From Zizania palustris (taxonomy: Eukaryota; Streptophyta; Magnoliopsida; Poales; Poaceae): a DNA stretch of 64,000 nt. The stretch lies in assembly GCA_019279435.1 (NCBI GenBank), contig JAAALK010000288.1, positions 51,465,742-51,529,741 on the forward strand. The letters run 5' to 3'. How positions within the stretch are numbered: the stretch's first letter is position 1; each line of letters opens with the position of its first letter. The notes beneath the pieces are model-generated. The model saw only the letters and a list, made by a program, of their open reading frames with translations. It ran no database searches and was not told the origin of the DNA. Position numbers and translations under genes: made by a program. This document shows positions 9,870 to 21,336 of the stretch, one piece after another.

Positions 9870-12304
9870 TGTAACGCCCAGATTTAATAAATCCAGACCT
9901 TTATTGAAATTCCATAGAAAATCAATAAACAAGACATTCATCACACGACCGTGTAAAATACGACAAGCATTCATGGTTCGTAGACCATATTAGTACAAAA
10001 GTGATAAAGTGAAGAGAAACTAATAAAATAAGGGTCCTAGATGAACGCCTCCTTCCAGTCTCGCCTTGACTGGGTCGCTACTCCAGACCTTCATCCTCCT
10101 CGTAGTAGACGGGCTCTGGTGGTGTAAGTCAACGGGGGTGAGTACAATCATACTCAGCAAGCCACTGGATGCAAATATAATGTAGAGTAATAACAAGGAA
10201 GGTTGTGGCTAATTTTGCGGAAAAGCATATTTGTAAAGCAATTAAATGTGATCAAGTTATTAATACCGAAATGTAAACATGTGTATGCATCATCTTCTAA
10301 CTCGAGGGGTACAGTAAGCCCACCCTCGCTCAACAGTCCTTACATGCCATGAATAACACAAACATTCAAGCAATAGTAAACTAACTGCGAGAAGTCACAC
10401 AACCTTCCCTTGACCGTGGGCTCGACTTTTCGAAAAGATTAAAACTCTAATCAGTGGTGTACCATTGTACCCACAAGGCACGCACTCATCCCATACACCA
10501 AAGTGTAACGAGATGACCCATACCATGGGAACTCGTGCCAAAACCTTCCATATGGAACGCTCCAACCCGACAGCACCCTCTTATGGGTTCATATGGTGCC
10601 TCGATGCGTCGAGCCAACACCATATCCCCCCCTTGAGCCACGTCGGTACAAGTCACCCGCAGGTTGCCCCTTGCCCCCTCCACTATGGTGCATCGAGTCA
10701 GTTTGTTCCATACTTCCGATTAGGACTTACCCATTAGACTTGTGGTTAGTATGGAAGTGCTTTGCAACAGATCCCGCAGACCGGTCCTTACAGTGCCCCG
10801 GGTGCGACCAACCAATGCCCTAACTTGCACCCGGAACTCACCGTACTTATAACATAGCCAACTCCAATAGAGTCTAGAGACGAGAATAACGGGGGAATAC
10901 ATATAGTAGAATCCATCTATCTACGACTCATTCTTTTATCCTATAGCAGTTGTGTCGGTACATTGGACACTAGCTAATATAATATTGTAGAGTGACAAGG
11001 AGTTGAGGCTCGATAAGCATGGCTTGGGTTTACACACAAGGACATGGATCTAATAATTATAATTTTAGGGCTTGATATTAGACTAATGCAATTATATCCT
11101 ATGTGTTATAGCGATATTTAAATAAAACATGGGCTCAATTATGATCAAAATGGGGGTTGTGACTTGCCTTGCTCAGCAAATGGCAACGGTGGAACCTCGG
11201 GGTAATACTCCGGCTCCTCGACGGTCTCGTAGTCTTCTTGATACGGAAAAATTAAACACAACATTCAATAAACAATAAAAACATTACAACACATATACAT
11301 ACAAGTGTATGGTCTTAAACAAGGGATAAACCCCCTTAACATTCTAAAGTTATGGTGAATGTATTAAAAGTTAATTTCTTAGGAATTGTCCTGATTTATT
11401 TCATGAAATATCAATTTATTCCTAAGGGGTTTTTATTCATTTAATTAATAAAAATATTTTGTGCCAAAGTAGCATATTGTTTTTATGGCATAAGTCTATA
11501 TAGAATAAAAATATTGATTTAACAAAATTTGAATGGTGAAATTTGGAGATCAAATGAGCAAGTTATGAATTTTCAAAGTTTAAATCAATTTCTGAATTTT
11601 ATTTTAAACAGAAAATGGGTTCTGGTCCACGGTGAGTCAGGCCCACCATGGACTCACACACTATGCGCGTGAACCGGATTGATCTGGACCATCCTATCCA
11701 GATCGAGTGGTCAGGCACGAGGCGGGAGGCGTTAAGTGGCGATCGACGGCTGTGAGGCCTCGATACCGCTTTGACCAGATCGAGGGCCAGGATTAAATCC
11801 CGAAGGGATTTAATCTCAGCCCTTTGATCACGATCGTGCTGTCAGGGTGTCGTCCGGCATGGCACGCATAGAAGGGGTACTTGCCCTCTTTGTTCCCGAC
11901 TCCGGCGACGCAACGGCGAGGGTTTCCGGCGACGGTGGCGGTCAACCAGCCAAGCTAAGGCCTAAAATGGAGAGAGAGAATCACAGGGTACACGGGCGTA
12001 CCGGCGGAGGTGGCGGCGTTGAGCTAGCGGAGACCGGCGATGAAGAGGGGTGACAAAGATCCCTTGGGTTGGCGGTGGCGGCGGTGTTCCGGCGGTGATC
12101 TAGCCCAATGGAGGCGAGGCCGGTGACGGGTGGGGGATGGCGGTCACGGAGGTGTCGTCGGCGAGGGCGGCGGTGACTCGTGTCGTTGGCGAGTGGTGGC
12201 CGGAGGCGAAGAAGAGCTAAAGGCCGAAAAATGGCAGCGGTGCTCTAGAGTGCTCTAGCTAGGGCATTAGGTGTGGGCGGAGTGCAGCGGAGGCCGAGGG
12301 CTTA
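9870..12304 (-). repeat. Gypsy-F 5' LTR, truncated
   Basis: The plus-strand edge is TGTAACGCCC. The LTR runs right for at least 2.4 kb until cut by the L1 LTR at 12305. The left two thirds are AT-rich; 11630-12300 is GC-rich with many CGGCGG words. The open frame at 11847-12053 lies in this GC-rich part and is not supported as a gene. Confidence 0.7.
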
Positions 12305-12948
12305 TGAGAAACCAAGGGTTGGTTTCAGAGTCTTTGATGAGTGATTGACAGAGTTTACCCTCTTATTAGAAGGGGTCCCTCCGAAGGGGTTCGGAGGTTG
12401 GTTCTCCGAAGGTGTTCGGAGGCTGTTTCACCGAAGGGTTCGGTGGGCTCTGGTTACTGTAGCTGGTGCAGCGGAGTGTGCATGTCGGAGGGGTCTGACA
12501 GTACACGATGACTGGGTTGTACCGAAGGGTTCGGTACTTTGGGCGGTACACCGGATTGTGTATCGGAGGTTGTTACCTAGAGAGGTCTCCGGAGTACAGG
12601 ATACACTTGTCTGGTTGTCTGTGGTGCGCAGGTGACTTCGGAGGCGACAGACGGTTCGTAGCAAGTGAACCTGGGTCAAGCGGGAGGCTTGATGCCAGGG
12701 GAGCAGGGAGCTCCATCACGAAGGCTGCGAAGGGGTCGAGGTCGGACCTCGGGTCGAAGTGCGCCAGGAGAAGGCAGTAAGTGCGGAGCCTGGCTCCGGG
12801 TGAAGGTACTCCGAGATGAAGTCCTTGGAGGCGAGGCATTTCGAAGGGTACTCCGAATGGACTGACTTCGGAGTATGGTGGACCAAGTACTCAGCAATGA
12901 GGCAAGGTGTTCGAAGTGTGCTCCGGAGGGAGACACTCGAAGGTATAC
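12305..12948 (+). repeat. L1-c: 5' LTR of Copia-2, left part
   Basis: It starts TGAGAAACC and follows L1-b base for base with scattered differences until ...AAGGTATAC. It is then cut by Gypsy-A. TATAC at 12944-12948 is repeated at 43743-43747, where L1 sequence resumes. Confidence 0.93.
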
Positions 12949-13050
12949 TGTTGGGACGACGGATCGAACCAGCAGGTTTTCTTAATGGAAAATGGGAGTA
13001 GTGTATTCAGTGCCTTCCTTTTCCTGTGCATTACAACTGGAGTTGGGGGG

Positions 13051-13060
13051 TATTTATAAG
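13051..13060 (-). promoter_or_regulatory. TATA box of the Gypsy-A 3' LTR
   Basis: The minus strand reads CTTATAAATA. The equivalent in the 5' LTR is at 43219-43228, which would start the genomic RNA of Gypsy-A. Confidence 0.6.
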
Positions 13061-13339
13061 GCACCCCGCCTAGAGGCCGAGCGCCCCTGGGACGCCAACG
13101 ACTACCCGGCCGACCGCCGGTCAACAGTACAGACAAAACGGGCTACACTCAGTACAGACAAGAAGATTAGGCCCTGACAATGTATCAGCCGTGTCGGACG
13201 CTGCCTGCGCCGCCCGACACGGCCCAGAGGATCGCGATCATGTCCCCCTGTACGTCTGCCTCGTCCTTTTCCCGCCAACGCTCTCTTCGGGTTCGCTACC
13301 ACGGCCGAGGGAGAGGCCCTCGGCAATTCCCTTCCGGAG

Positions 13340-13500
13340 GACGGTCTCCTCCGAAGGGCGGCCTCCGGCAACCTTCTTCCGGAGGGCGGCCTCCGGCAGC
13401 CTTCTCCCGGAGGGTGGCCTCCGGCAACCTTCTTCCGGAGGGCGGCCTCCGGCAGCCTTCTCCCGGAGGGCGGCCTCCGGCAGCCTTCTACCGGAGGACG
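13340..13500 (-). repeat. 28-bp tandem dyad repeats in Gypsy-A U3
   Basis: About five or six units of 28 bp, each centred on CCGGAGG-GYGG-CCTCCGG, an inverted repeat with 7-bp arms. The array lies about 280-450 bp upstream of the LTR TATA box. The matching array in the 5' LTR is near 43500-43680. The same dyad occurs in the U3 of Gypsy-C and Gypsy-D. Confidence 0.8.
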
Positions 13501-13571
13501 GCCCCCGGTATTCTTGGCTTCAAATCCCCAAGCGGTGGGCCCCCTGGCCATCGGGATTATCTCCCCCAACA

Positions 13572-13586
13572 GTAGCCCCTCGCTTC
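13572..13586 (-). other. Gypsy-A polypurine tract
   Basis: The minus strand reads AGAAGCGAGGGGCTAC directly before the LTR. Similar GAGGGGCTA tracts precede the 3' LTRs of Gypsy-B and Gypsy-C. Confidence 0.6.
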
Positions 13587-14192
13587 TGTCCTCTCGGGAG
13601 CCCTGCGTTGAGAGAGGGCGGAAGCGCACATGATAATTCCGATAACCTTCATGAGGATGAGACTTACATTGAGGTGCCGGGCCTAGCCAGAGTGCGACTC
13701 CCTCCGACGGACGCGGAGGAACTCCGGAGCGGGCAAGTGCGGCCGGACTGGAGGTGGGGGTCCACTCGAAATCCTGCAATAAGAGGAGGTGGAAGTGCAC
13801 AAGATAATCTTGGTAATTCTCGCTGGGGCGTACCTCGCCTTGAGGTGCCGAATCCGCCGCGGCGCGGAGGCGAGAGGCCGGGGGGCTTCGATTCCGAGGG
13901 GCCGGACGGGCGCCGCCGGAAGTAATTAATGCACGCGCAGATGGCATCGAGGAGGCGGGCCGCTGGGAGGCCGCCACCGCGCCCCGATGCGCCAGCCGGC
14001 CTTAAATGCGGTGCCGCGCAACCGCCGCGTTCACACGCTAACTGGATCGGGAGGGGAACCGTCGGTCTCGCAACAGGATATAACTCCCTCGCGGTTCCCT
14101 CTTCAACCACCCATACGTGTTAACTCTAGCCACTCGAGCCGCCACTCAACCTGCTCCCAAAGCTCTGCAATCCCTTTCTTTGCCCTTCAAGA
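13587..14192 (+). other. Non-coding stretch between the Gypsy-A PPT and aORF
   Basis: GC-rich sequence with no supported gene. It holds the presumed promoter of the Gypsy-A aORF; a weak TATA-like GATATAAC lies at 14078-14085, about 110 bp before the ATG at 14193. Confidence 0.45.
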
Positions 14193-17100
14193 ATGGCGAG
14201 GGACGCGGCCCCCGCAATGGCGATGGATCCGCGCTTCTTGCAATGCCAGATGGCAGCGGCTGCGGTGACGACAGCGACCGACACGTCGGAGGTGCGTGGT
14301 GCGCGCGATCTCCGCCCCGCTTCTGAGCGGTTTCGAGACCAAACCTTGGAGCTCGGGCCATCTGCGTGCACCGAAGCATCGATCGAGCAAGCGACCAGGA
14401 GTCGTCTCAATCCGGAGACGCCGGCGAGGAGGCCGGGCCGGGAGACGGCCCCGCAGCCGCGGGAAGGCGAGGTCGTCGTTTTTGAAGCCTTCTTCGATGC
14501 GGGCCTGGGATTCCCCGCCTCGGAGCTTCTCGCTGGGGTGCTGGACGCGTTCCATCTGGAACTCCCGCAGCTGTCCCCCAACGCCGTGGCCCGCCTCGCC
14601 ATCTTTGAGTGGGCCATGCGCGCCGAAGGTTGCGAGGGGAGGGCAGAGGTCTTCGCGGAGATGCACGAAGCCCTCTGCCAACCGAAGAAGAAGGGAGGCC
14701 AGGTGCTGGCCTTCGGGAGCATCACCTTCCAGCTCCGAAGGAAATATGCGGACTCCTTCCCGGCGAAGGCCACCAACGAGAGGTGGTATTCGAAGTGGGT
14801 GAACCGGTGGTTCTACGTCCGCGTAGGGCTCGCCTCCGGCCTGGCCGGGATCCCACGCCACATCTGGTTCCGGAGAGAGGCGCGCATCGAGGCCAATGCC
14901 GGGACGATTTCCGCGAGGGTGCAACTTCTCCAGATTGTCGCCCGCCGGATGAGCATGCGGGACCTGGCGGAGGAGTTGGTGGCCCTCGAGATCTCTCCGC
15001 TGAAGGAGGAGTGGCCCGCCTCGCTCCAGAGCAGCCGAGACGAGTCGATGCCTTCGGAGCTCTCCCGCCAGCTCGGTAAGTGCCAATTCTTGGTTGCTTC
15101 AGTCCTTATGTTTCATGCTCGAAGAGTACCCCGGCCCTGACGGAGATATGCAGGATCGCCCGAACGCCCGAGGAAGTCACCCGTTTGGCGGAGAGGATTC
15201 TCGGGGTCCCAACCGCAGCCGAACGGGCCCGCTGGCTGGAGCTGGTGGGCTCATGGGAGCGCTTCAACAGGGTGTGGGGGGCGCTCGAGCTCACGCCCCC
15301 GCCTCTCCCGGAGAGCGAGGTCCTTCGGGACGTCTCGAAAAGGAAGGCGAGCGACGCCGACGGCGGCCTTTCTCCGGGCCGCTCGAAGAAGAAGAGGATG
15401 GCGAAGGGGCCAAGGCATGTGTCTCCAGGACCTTCTTCGGCCTCTCGCTCTGAAGGAGGGGGTTCCAGCGAGGGGGCCCAATCAGAGTCAGGAGACCCTC
15501 CGGCGATCCCGATTCCGGTCCCGCCGGTCCGGCCGGATGCCGGAAGAAGTGAAGACGCTCCTCCTCGCGCGAACCCAGCGGAGCCCGCGCCGGGGGCCGG
15601 ACAAGGGGCGCGTGCCAACGAAGCGACGCCCCGCCCCGGAACCGCTTCCTCGCCCGCACTCGTCTCGGCGGGGGGCTCCGCGGGCTCCTTCGAGAGCAGG
15701 GCCATGGACAGCTTGGACCGCGGGGGCTTAGACGACCCGCTTGGCGCCATCGAGAAGAGCGCCGACAAGGAGGCCGAACTGGCCGCTGCGGTGGCGAGCT
15801 CTCCGCCGAACTCCATCGACAACCTCTTCTACCGCCCAAGCCCGCCGGGCCACCTCCAGCCCCCGGATTACCCTGGCGACACTGCGGGCGCAGGTATAGT
15901 AATTTTAGCCACACTTCCCCGTGCGCCAGGGGCCTTTTCCACTTTTAACTCTTATTCGCTCACGCAGACACACCGGCCGGAGGCATGGAGCCCGTCGCCC
16001 CGTACCCCGCGGATGCCCCGGACGCGAGGTCCGGAGCCCCTGTCACTGCGAGGAGGGCCTCGGGCTCGCGAGACGAGGCAGACTCCAGGAGCATCGAAAG
16101 GGCTCCTCGGGAGTCTGCCGGAGACGCTGAGGTCCGGCCCCGGCCTCCCTCCGATCGTCGAGCCGCGCGAGGCTCCGTGCCGCTCCTGCGCCCTTTCTTA
16201 GCGGACGGCGAGGACTTCGCGCTCAGGGTGGCCCCGGTCCACGAGTGTTACCTGCGGCTGCGGGAAGCTCCGGTGATAGGCGAGCTGGGGCTATCAGATG
16301 GCCTGGACCTTGGGAGGACCATCAAAACGGCAGCAGGCCAGGTACTTCCTCGGACATATCCTCCTTTCCTTTAGCAACCCTTCTGACCATCTTTTGTACG
16401 CAGGTGATGGCGCTGGCGCAGGGGCAGTTGTCCGCCTTGCTTGCCGAACGTCAACAACACGAGGCGTACGCCGCGGAGCTCGCGACCCGGGTGGCTACCG
16501 CGGAGAGGCTAGCTCGCGAGCGGTCGTCGGAGGCTGAGGCCCTTCGACTTCAGGCGTCGCGGATCGAGGCGTTGGAGGCCCAAGCGGCGGAGGCGGACTC
16601 CCTCAGGGCCCGCATCGCGGAGTTGGACGGGCTCCAGGCCCGGGCCGCCCGCGCCGACGAGTTGGAAGCGGAGGTCGTCGCCCTCCGAACCCGAGCTGCC
16701 AAAGCGGAGGTGCTCTGATCCTGGGCCGCGGAAGCAGAGCGGCTCGAAGGAGAGGTGTCCCGGCTTCAGGCCCAGGCCTCGGAGGCGGCAACCAAGGTTG
16801 AAACCCTCGAGGCCCGGGTGACCCAACTGGAGGCAGTCGAAGTGGACCTCAACGCCCGGAACAGGGAGTTCGCCGAGGAGCTTGCTGAGGCTAGGAAGAC
16901 GGCGGCCGACGCCGCGGAATCCTTGCGGAAGATGCTGGCGCGCTATGGTACCGGCTGCGGCACGTTCGACATCGCCCGAGAGCCTCTGGTCCGCCGGGTG
17001 AAGTTCATCCGGTCCGCCATTTGGCAGATACATCTCGCTATGGCGCAATATGGCGAGGTGTCCGCCCGGGTGGCCGCGTACGGGATTCTCCGGCACCTTG

Positions 17101-17715
17101 AGGCGTCTGGGCTCCCACTTCCCTCGTCTTCGAGTCCGCACCCGGTTGCCTTCGTGGGGGACCATCTCCGGATGCCGAGCCTCGCGGTGGCTCAGTGTTG
17201 GAGGGCGCTCCAGGCGGCTTGTCAGACCGAGGGCCCCGCGGCGATCCAGGCTTGGCTGGAGGAGGCGCTCCGCGCACGCGGTCCCCCGGCTCCTTCAAAG
17301 CCTCCGACCTCGGCCCGCTTGCCGGATCCGCAGGTGTAGCTTTAAAGAGCTATCTTCGCCTTACCCTGTAATAGCTTAGGGGATTTGGTCATATATTTAA
17401 TAAAGAGTATTCTTCCGGAGCTTACTCAGGATGTTAGCGTTTGGGACCGTGACGTCGAGGTGCTTGATTCCGACGACGGCCTTCGCCATCGATGGGCTAT
17501 CCTCGAAGCTATGCGAGTGAACCGGCCTGCGCGCTTCGTTCTTCCCCGCGGTAGTGACGGACGCGTGGACCTCGACGTCCTCCAAGGGGTTCTGAACCAT
17601 GTGAAGGAAGAAGAGAGAGGGTCCCGCTCGTCGTCCTCGTCCCCCGAACCGGTTGACTGGTCCGACACGGAGGCTGGTTTAGGCGAAGTGCCCCCCGAGG
17701 AGGGCGGTCTGTGTA
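14193..17715 (+). pseudogene. Gypsy-A antisense gene (aORF), exons 1-5 first part
   Basis: A plant retrotransposon antisense gene with a putative gypsy-type transposon domain (PF04195-like). I place exons at 14193-15075, about 15134-15893, 15968-16341, 16404-17333 and 17430-17715, with GT..AG introns. The last exon continues at 29189 beyond Gypsy-B. Exon 1 encodes the conserved VVVFEAFF and QLSPNAVARLA(I)FEWAMRAEGC blocks. Exon 2 has GSWERFNRVW and a basic KKKRMAK stretch. Exon 4 is an Ala/Glu-rich coiled coil of about 170 residues followed by a globular part. Exon 4 has one TGA (16716-16718), and the intron 1 phases do not match cleanly, suggesting an indel. It lies opposite gag-pol. Function unknown. 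Confidence 0.8.
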
Positions 17716-18210
17716 TGTTGGGGGAAAATATCTCATCTTCGGGGTTATTGCCGAAGCAGCATAAAGACAGTCAACCAGTTTGAAGATTCTCCGAAGATCA
17801 TCTTCGAAGATGCCCGGAACCCCGTTCGAAGCACGAAGACAGGCATTGGTTCGAAGTATGTCTTCGAACTAAAGCTCTTTAGGATCTTTTCTGCCAGCTA
17901 AGATGGAAGACTTATCTTCTTTCTTATTAGATTAGTCTTTTACAATTTTAGCCCTACTAAGGAAACCGAATAGTTTCCTTAATGTCGGTTGTAATAGAGG
18001 GGTAAATAGGTCTTTTCCTTAATGTTTGGGCCTATAAATACCCCCCATTTCACCTTGTAATAGGGACCGAATACAAGTTATTCAATACACACTTTCGAAC
18101 TATTCTAAGTTATTATCCTTTCGGAGGCTTAGAACAGTTTGCTTCACAAACACTTCGTTTGTTAGTTTCTTTTCTACAGAAACCTGTTAGCGTAATCTTT
18201 TACGCCAACA
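17716..18210 (+). repeat. Gypsy-B 5' LTR
   Basis: It starts TGTTGGGGGA and ends ACGCCAACA. U3 has several TTCGAA/ATCTTCGAAGAT palindromes. Short ORFs inside it are not genes. Confidence 0.95.
18033..18040 (+). promoter_or_regulatory. TATA box of the Gypsy-B 5' LTR
   Basis: TATAAATA in the context GGGCC..CCCCCC. The 3' LTR has the same box at 29006-29013. Expected to drive the genomic RNA of Gypsy-B. Confidence 0.65.
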
Positions 18211-18211
18211 G

Positions 18212-18229
18212 TTGGCGCCGTCCGTGGGG
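18212..18229 (+). other. Gypsy-B primer-binding site
   Basis: TTGGCGCCGTCCGTGGGG starts one or two bases after the LTR. The same motif, some with one or two changes, follows the 5' LTRs of Gypsy-A, C, D and E2. Confidence 0.8.
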
Positions 18230-18272
18230 AACCTAGTCCGAAAAACTTCGTTCTCTACCAACTTCTTACATC

Positions 18273-19655
18273 ATGCCTCCTAAGCGGAGCGCACCTCGCA
18301 ATCCCACTCGGAGGTCCTCTCGGATCTCCGGAGAGATACCCTTCGACACAGTTGAAGTCGGAGGGTCTTCGACTATCCCTCCACCTCAAACTCCGGAAGG
18401 GGCTTCTATCCCTCGAGGATACGAAACCTCTCCGCCAACCCCTTCCATACTCCGACCGCCCGGAGTCCCTCCTCCACCCTCCATTCCGATTCGAACTGAT
18501 CCTACCAGTTCTCAAGACCCGGAAGGTCCTTCCGGAGGAGATGAAGATAGCCTTGGAGACATGGCCACTCAAATGGCCAACCTTCAAGCTGAGGTAGCGA
18601 GATGGCGACAAGAAGATGCGGACAGGCTTCGCTCTCAAGCCATCCCAACTATCTCAGAAGTGCCCGAAGACGACGATCTTGATTATCCCGAAGCCCCGGA
18701 GAATGCCTCTTACGACAATGAATCTCCGTTGCATCCTGAGCTGCAGAAGGTTCGCTTTGATCCAAAGTTTAAAACTTCGAAGCTCTGCAAGTATGCCGAA
18801 GATGAAGATCCCGGAGAGTTCGCGCGTTCTTATGCCCTAGCAATTGAGGCTAGCGGCGGAGTCAGAGACACTATGGCGAAGTGCTTCCCGTTAGCTCTTC
18901 AAGGAGTGGCGTTGAGATGGTTCTGGTCTTTAAAGCCAGGATCAATCAATTCGTGGTCACAATTGAAGAGGAAGTTTATAAGTAACTTTCAGGGCACCTT
19001 CGTGCCTCCTATGTCAACAGGAAGCCTTTTCCAAGTGAAACAGCTCCCCGGAGAAACATTGAGGCAGTACTTCAAGCGCTTCGCTCATACGAAGTCGCAA
19101 ATTCGGGGGCTGTCCACATCCTCAGTGGTTGATGCGGCTCGGGAAGGCGTCAGTCATCAAGGCCTTCTGGATAAACTGCATCGGAAGAGCATCTCCTCAG
19201 TGTCACAGCTGATGTCATATTTCGAGGAGTATGCGAGGTCAGAAGAGGGTTGGCTTCGGAGGACTGCTGCTACTTCGACAGTATTGCAAGAAGTTAAAGC
19301 AGAGGTGAAGACTTCGGCACAGCCGCAGGAACCAGTCTTCGAAGTGCAACATGATCGAAGAAGAGGGCAAAAGCACCCTCGCTCTGAAGTCTTGAATATT
19401 GCACCCCCACAGAAGTTTGCACCAAGAGCTCCACAGTCTGCGGGGAACAAGTCCAGCGGCTGGAGGCCGCCAGGGAAAATGGCTGGCAAGGGCCAGACCC
19501 TTTTTTGCTGTATTCATGGAGAAAATTTGCAAGGCTATCCTTACCCTAAGGGGAGAATACTTGGAAAGAACTTCGGGTCGAGGCAGTACCGACCGAAGTC
19601 CAGCAGCAGCGCGCCCAGACCCGGTCCAGGCTGTGGCGCGGATAGAAAATTTTGA
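18273..19655 (+). CDS. gag: Gypsy-B Gag
   Basis: A 460-residue frame starting MPPKRSAPRNP 60 bases after the LTR; Gypsy-A and E2 have a similar basic N-terminus. The N-terminal 120 residues are Pro/Ser-rich. A retrotransposon Gag domain (PF03732-like) follows, with the FPLALQGVALRWFWSL block near residue 203, SWSQLKRKFISNF and then YFEEYARSEEG near residue 317. A Cys/His stretch CCIHGEN near residue 410 aligns with CSVHGTN..HDT in Gypsy-A. After it the Gypsy-B frame appears shifted, because the matching downstream sequence continues in the pol frame. The last 45 or so residues are therefore probably out of frame. Gag would assemble the cytoplasmic particle that packages genomic RNA. Confidence 0.85.
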   Translation: MPPKRSAPRNPTRRSSRISGEIPFDTVEVGGSSTIPPPQTPEGASIPRGYETSPPTPSILRPPGVPPPPSIPIRTDPTSSQDPEGPSGGDEDSLGDMATQMANLQAEVARWRQEDADRLRSQAIPTISEVPEDDDLDYPEAPENASYDNESPLHPELQKVRFDPKFKTSKLCKYAEDEDPGEFARSYALAIEASGGVRDTMAKCFPLALQGVALRWFWSLKPGSINSWSQLKRKFISNFQGTFVPPMSTGSLFQVKQLPGETLRQYFKRFAHTKSQIRGLSTSSVVDAAREGVSHQGLLDKLHRKSISSVSQLMSYFEEYARSEEGWLRRTAATSTVLQEVKAEVKTSAQPQEPVFEVQHDRRRGQKHPRSEVLNIAPPQKFAPRAPQSAGNKSSGWRPPGKMAGKGQTLFCCIHGENLQGYPYPKGRILGKNFGSRQYRPKSSSSAPRPGPGCGADRKF

Positions 19656-21336
19656 TGCTGCAAGGCACCCTCTGGTGGCCAATGTTATGCCACCTCCGAA
19701 GCAAGAGGAAGGGCAAGATAGAGGAAAGAGAGTAGTTCTCCCTATCTCCGGAGGAGGTACCCTCGGAAGCATGTCCAAGAGACAGCGAAGAGAGTACGTT
19801 CGGGAAGTAGGTCATATTGGGACTTCGTCATCTGCAGCTGCAATGCCGGAGTGGTCTCATGTTCCGATATCTTTCTCTGCGGAGGATGCAGCTGGTATTA
19901 AGTTCCCGCATGCAGATCCATTGGTTATCACTGCTGATATTGCAGGGACTGAAGTCCGAAGGGTGCTAATTGACGGAGGTAGTTCGGCAGACATCATTTT
20001 TGTGCAAGCCTTCGATCAGTTATGCATTTCCAGGAAGCATCTCCTCCCAGCGGCTCGTCCTCTGCAAGGCTTCGCAGGACCTCCGCTTGATGCACTTGGC
20101 CAGATAGGCTTGGAAGTAACCTTCGGAGAAGGTTTATTAGCTCGAACTGAAGAAGTTATCTTTGATGTGGTAGATGCCCCATATGCTTATAATGTCATCT
20201 TCGGACGGGGCATGTTGAATCAGTTCGAAGCTGTGGCGCATCACAACTACTTGTGCATGAAGATGCCCACTCAAGCAGGAGTCCTAACAATTTTCGGAGA
20301 TCAAGCCATGGCTCGGAGGGCAGAATACGGTCACGGTCCTCCTCTTGATCCAAGGCAAGTAAATAGTGTGCAGGATAATGAAGAAATTTTTTCAGCCTCC
20401 TCCGAAGCTTCGAAGAAGTCTTTTCCGAGACCAAGTCCCGAAGGAGAGATTGCAACGAAGATCATTGTTAAAGATGGTAAAGAATACACTTTTCAATTTG
20501 GTAAAAATTTACCTCCTGAAGTTGCAACCTCCTTGGAAAAGGTAGTGGAAAAAAATTTGGATGTCTTCGCTTGGTCTGACGAAGATATCACCAGAGTCGA
20601 TCGGGATATCATTGAGCATAGTTTACTTGTAAACCCGAAGGCCCGGCTTGTTCGACAAGGACTCCGGAAGATGTCCGCAGAGAGAGCTGCTCTAGCTAAG
20701 GACGAAGTTGAAAAACTGTTGAAGGCTGGGATTATCAGAGAAGTGGCTCACACAGAATGGTTAGCCAACCCAGTCTTCGTCAGGAAGAAGTCTTCCGGGA
20801 AGTGGCGCATGTGCATTGATTTCACATCCCTGAATAAAGCATGCCCACGTGACCCCTACCCCATGCCCCGAATTGATCAACTAGTTGACTCCACTGCAGG
20901 TTCGGAGTTACTAAGCTTCCTTGACGCGTATTCTGGTTATCATCAAATATGGTTGAAGCGCGAAGATGAAATCAAGACAAGCTTTGTAACTCCTTTGGGA
21001 GTCTTCTGCTATGTAAGAATGCCCTTCGGCCTAAGAAATGCCGGGGCTACTTTTTCAAGATTAGTTGCTAAGGCTCTAGGTCATCAATTAGGTCGCAATG
21101 TGGAGGCCTATATGGATGATATTGTAATAAAGAGTGCTTTAAAGCACCAGCATAGCCTAGACTTAGCAGAAACATTCAATAGCCTTCGGGCATGTGGGAT
21201 CCGTCTTAACCCCGAAAAATGTATATTCGGAGCTAAGGCTGGAAAGTTGTTAGGGTACTTAGTTTCAAGCAGGGGAATTGAAGCTAGCCCTACTCAAATA
21301 ACTGCGCTGCAGAAGATGGCCCCTCGGAGAATTTAA
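19399..21336 (+). pseudogene. pol: Gypsy-B Pol part 1: protease and reverse transcriptase
   Basis: The frame is open from before 19399, but real homology to Gypsy-A starts near 19535. The first conserved block is VVLPISGGG..SKRQRR. An aspartic protease active-site block LIDGGSSADIIF follows. The RT has KWRMCIDFTSLNKACPRDPYP, LSFLDAYSGYHQI, MPFGLRNAGATFSRL and the catalytic YMDD near 21113-21124. The frame ends prematurely at 21336. Compared with Gypsy-A, one base is missing near 21324, so RNase H and integrase fall into another frame. Without that frameshift the enzyme core looks complete. Confidence 0.9.

Larger units (their letters stand above)
9133..12304 (-). mobile_element. Gypsy-F, minus-strand fragment
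   Basis: On the minus strand, an LTR ending in GGCGTTACA (plus-strand edge 9870) is followed by a primer-binding site and the start of an internal region with one degraded ORF. Both sides are cut: on the left by Copia-1 (9132) and on the right by the L1 LTR of Copia-2 (12305). No gag or pol remains, so the lineage cannot be fixed. The LTR style resembles long-LTR grass Gypsy elements. Confidence 0.7.
12949..13571 (-). repeat. Gypsy-A 3' LTR
   Basis: It starts TGTTGGGACG and ends CCCCCAACA. It pairs with 43117-43742; hand comparison of the first 390 bp shows about 10 substitutions and one 1-base indel. A minus-strand TATA lies at 13051-13060 and U3 carries 28-bp tandem dyads. Confidence 0.93.

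Noticed and set aside
11847..12053. GC-rich 68-codon ORF in the Gypsy-F LTR
   Set aside because: Low-complexity Gly-rich frame inside an LTR, with no motif and no conserved context.
14126..15822. Long minus-strand and alternative-frame ORFs opposite the Gypsy-A aORF
   Set aside because: GC-rich coding sequence leaves antisense frames open; only the plus frame has conserved blocks shared with B, C and D.
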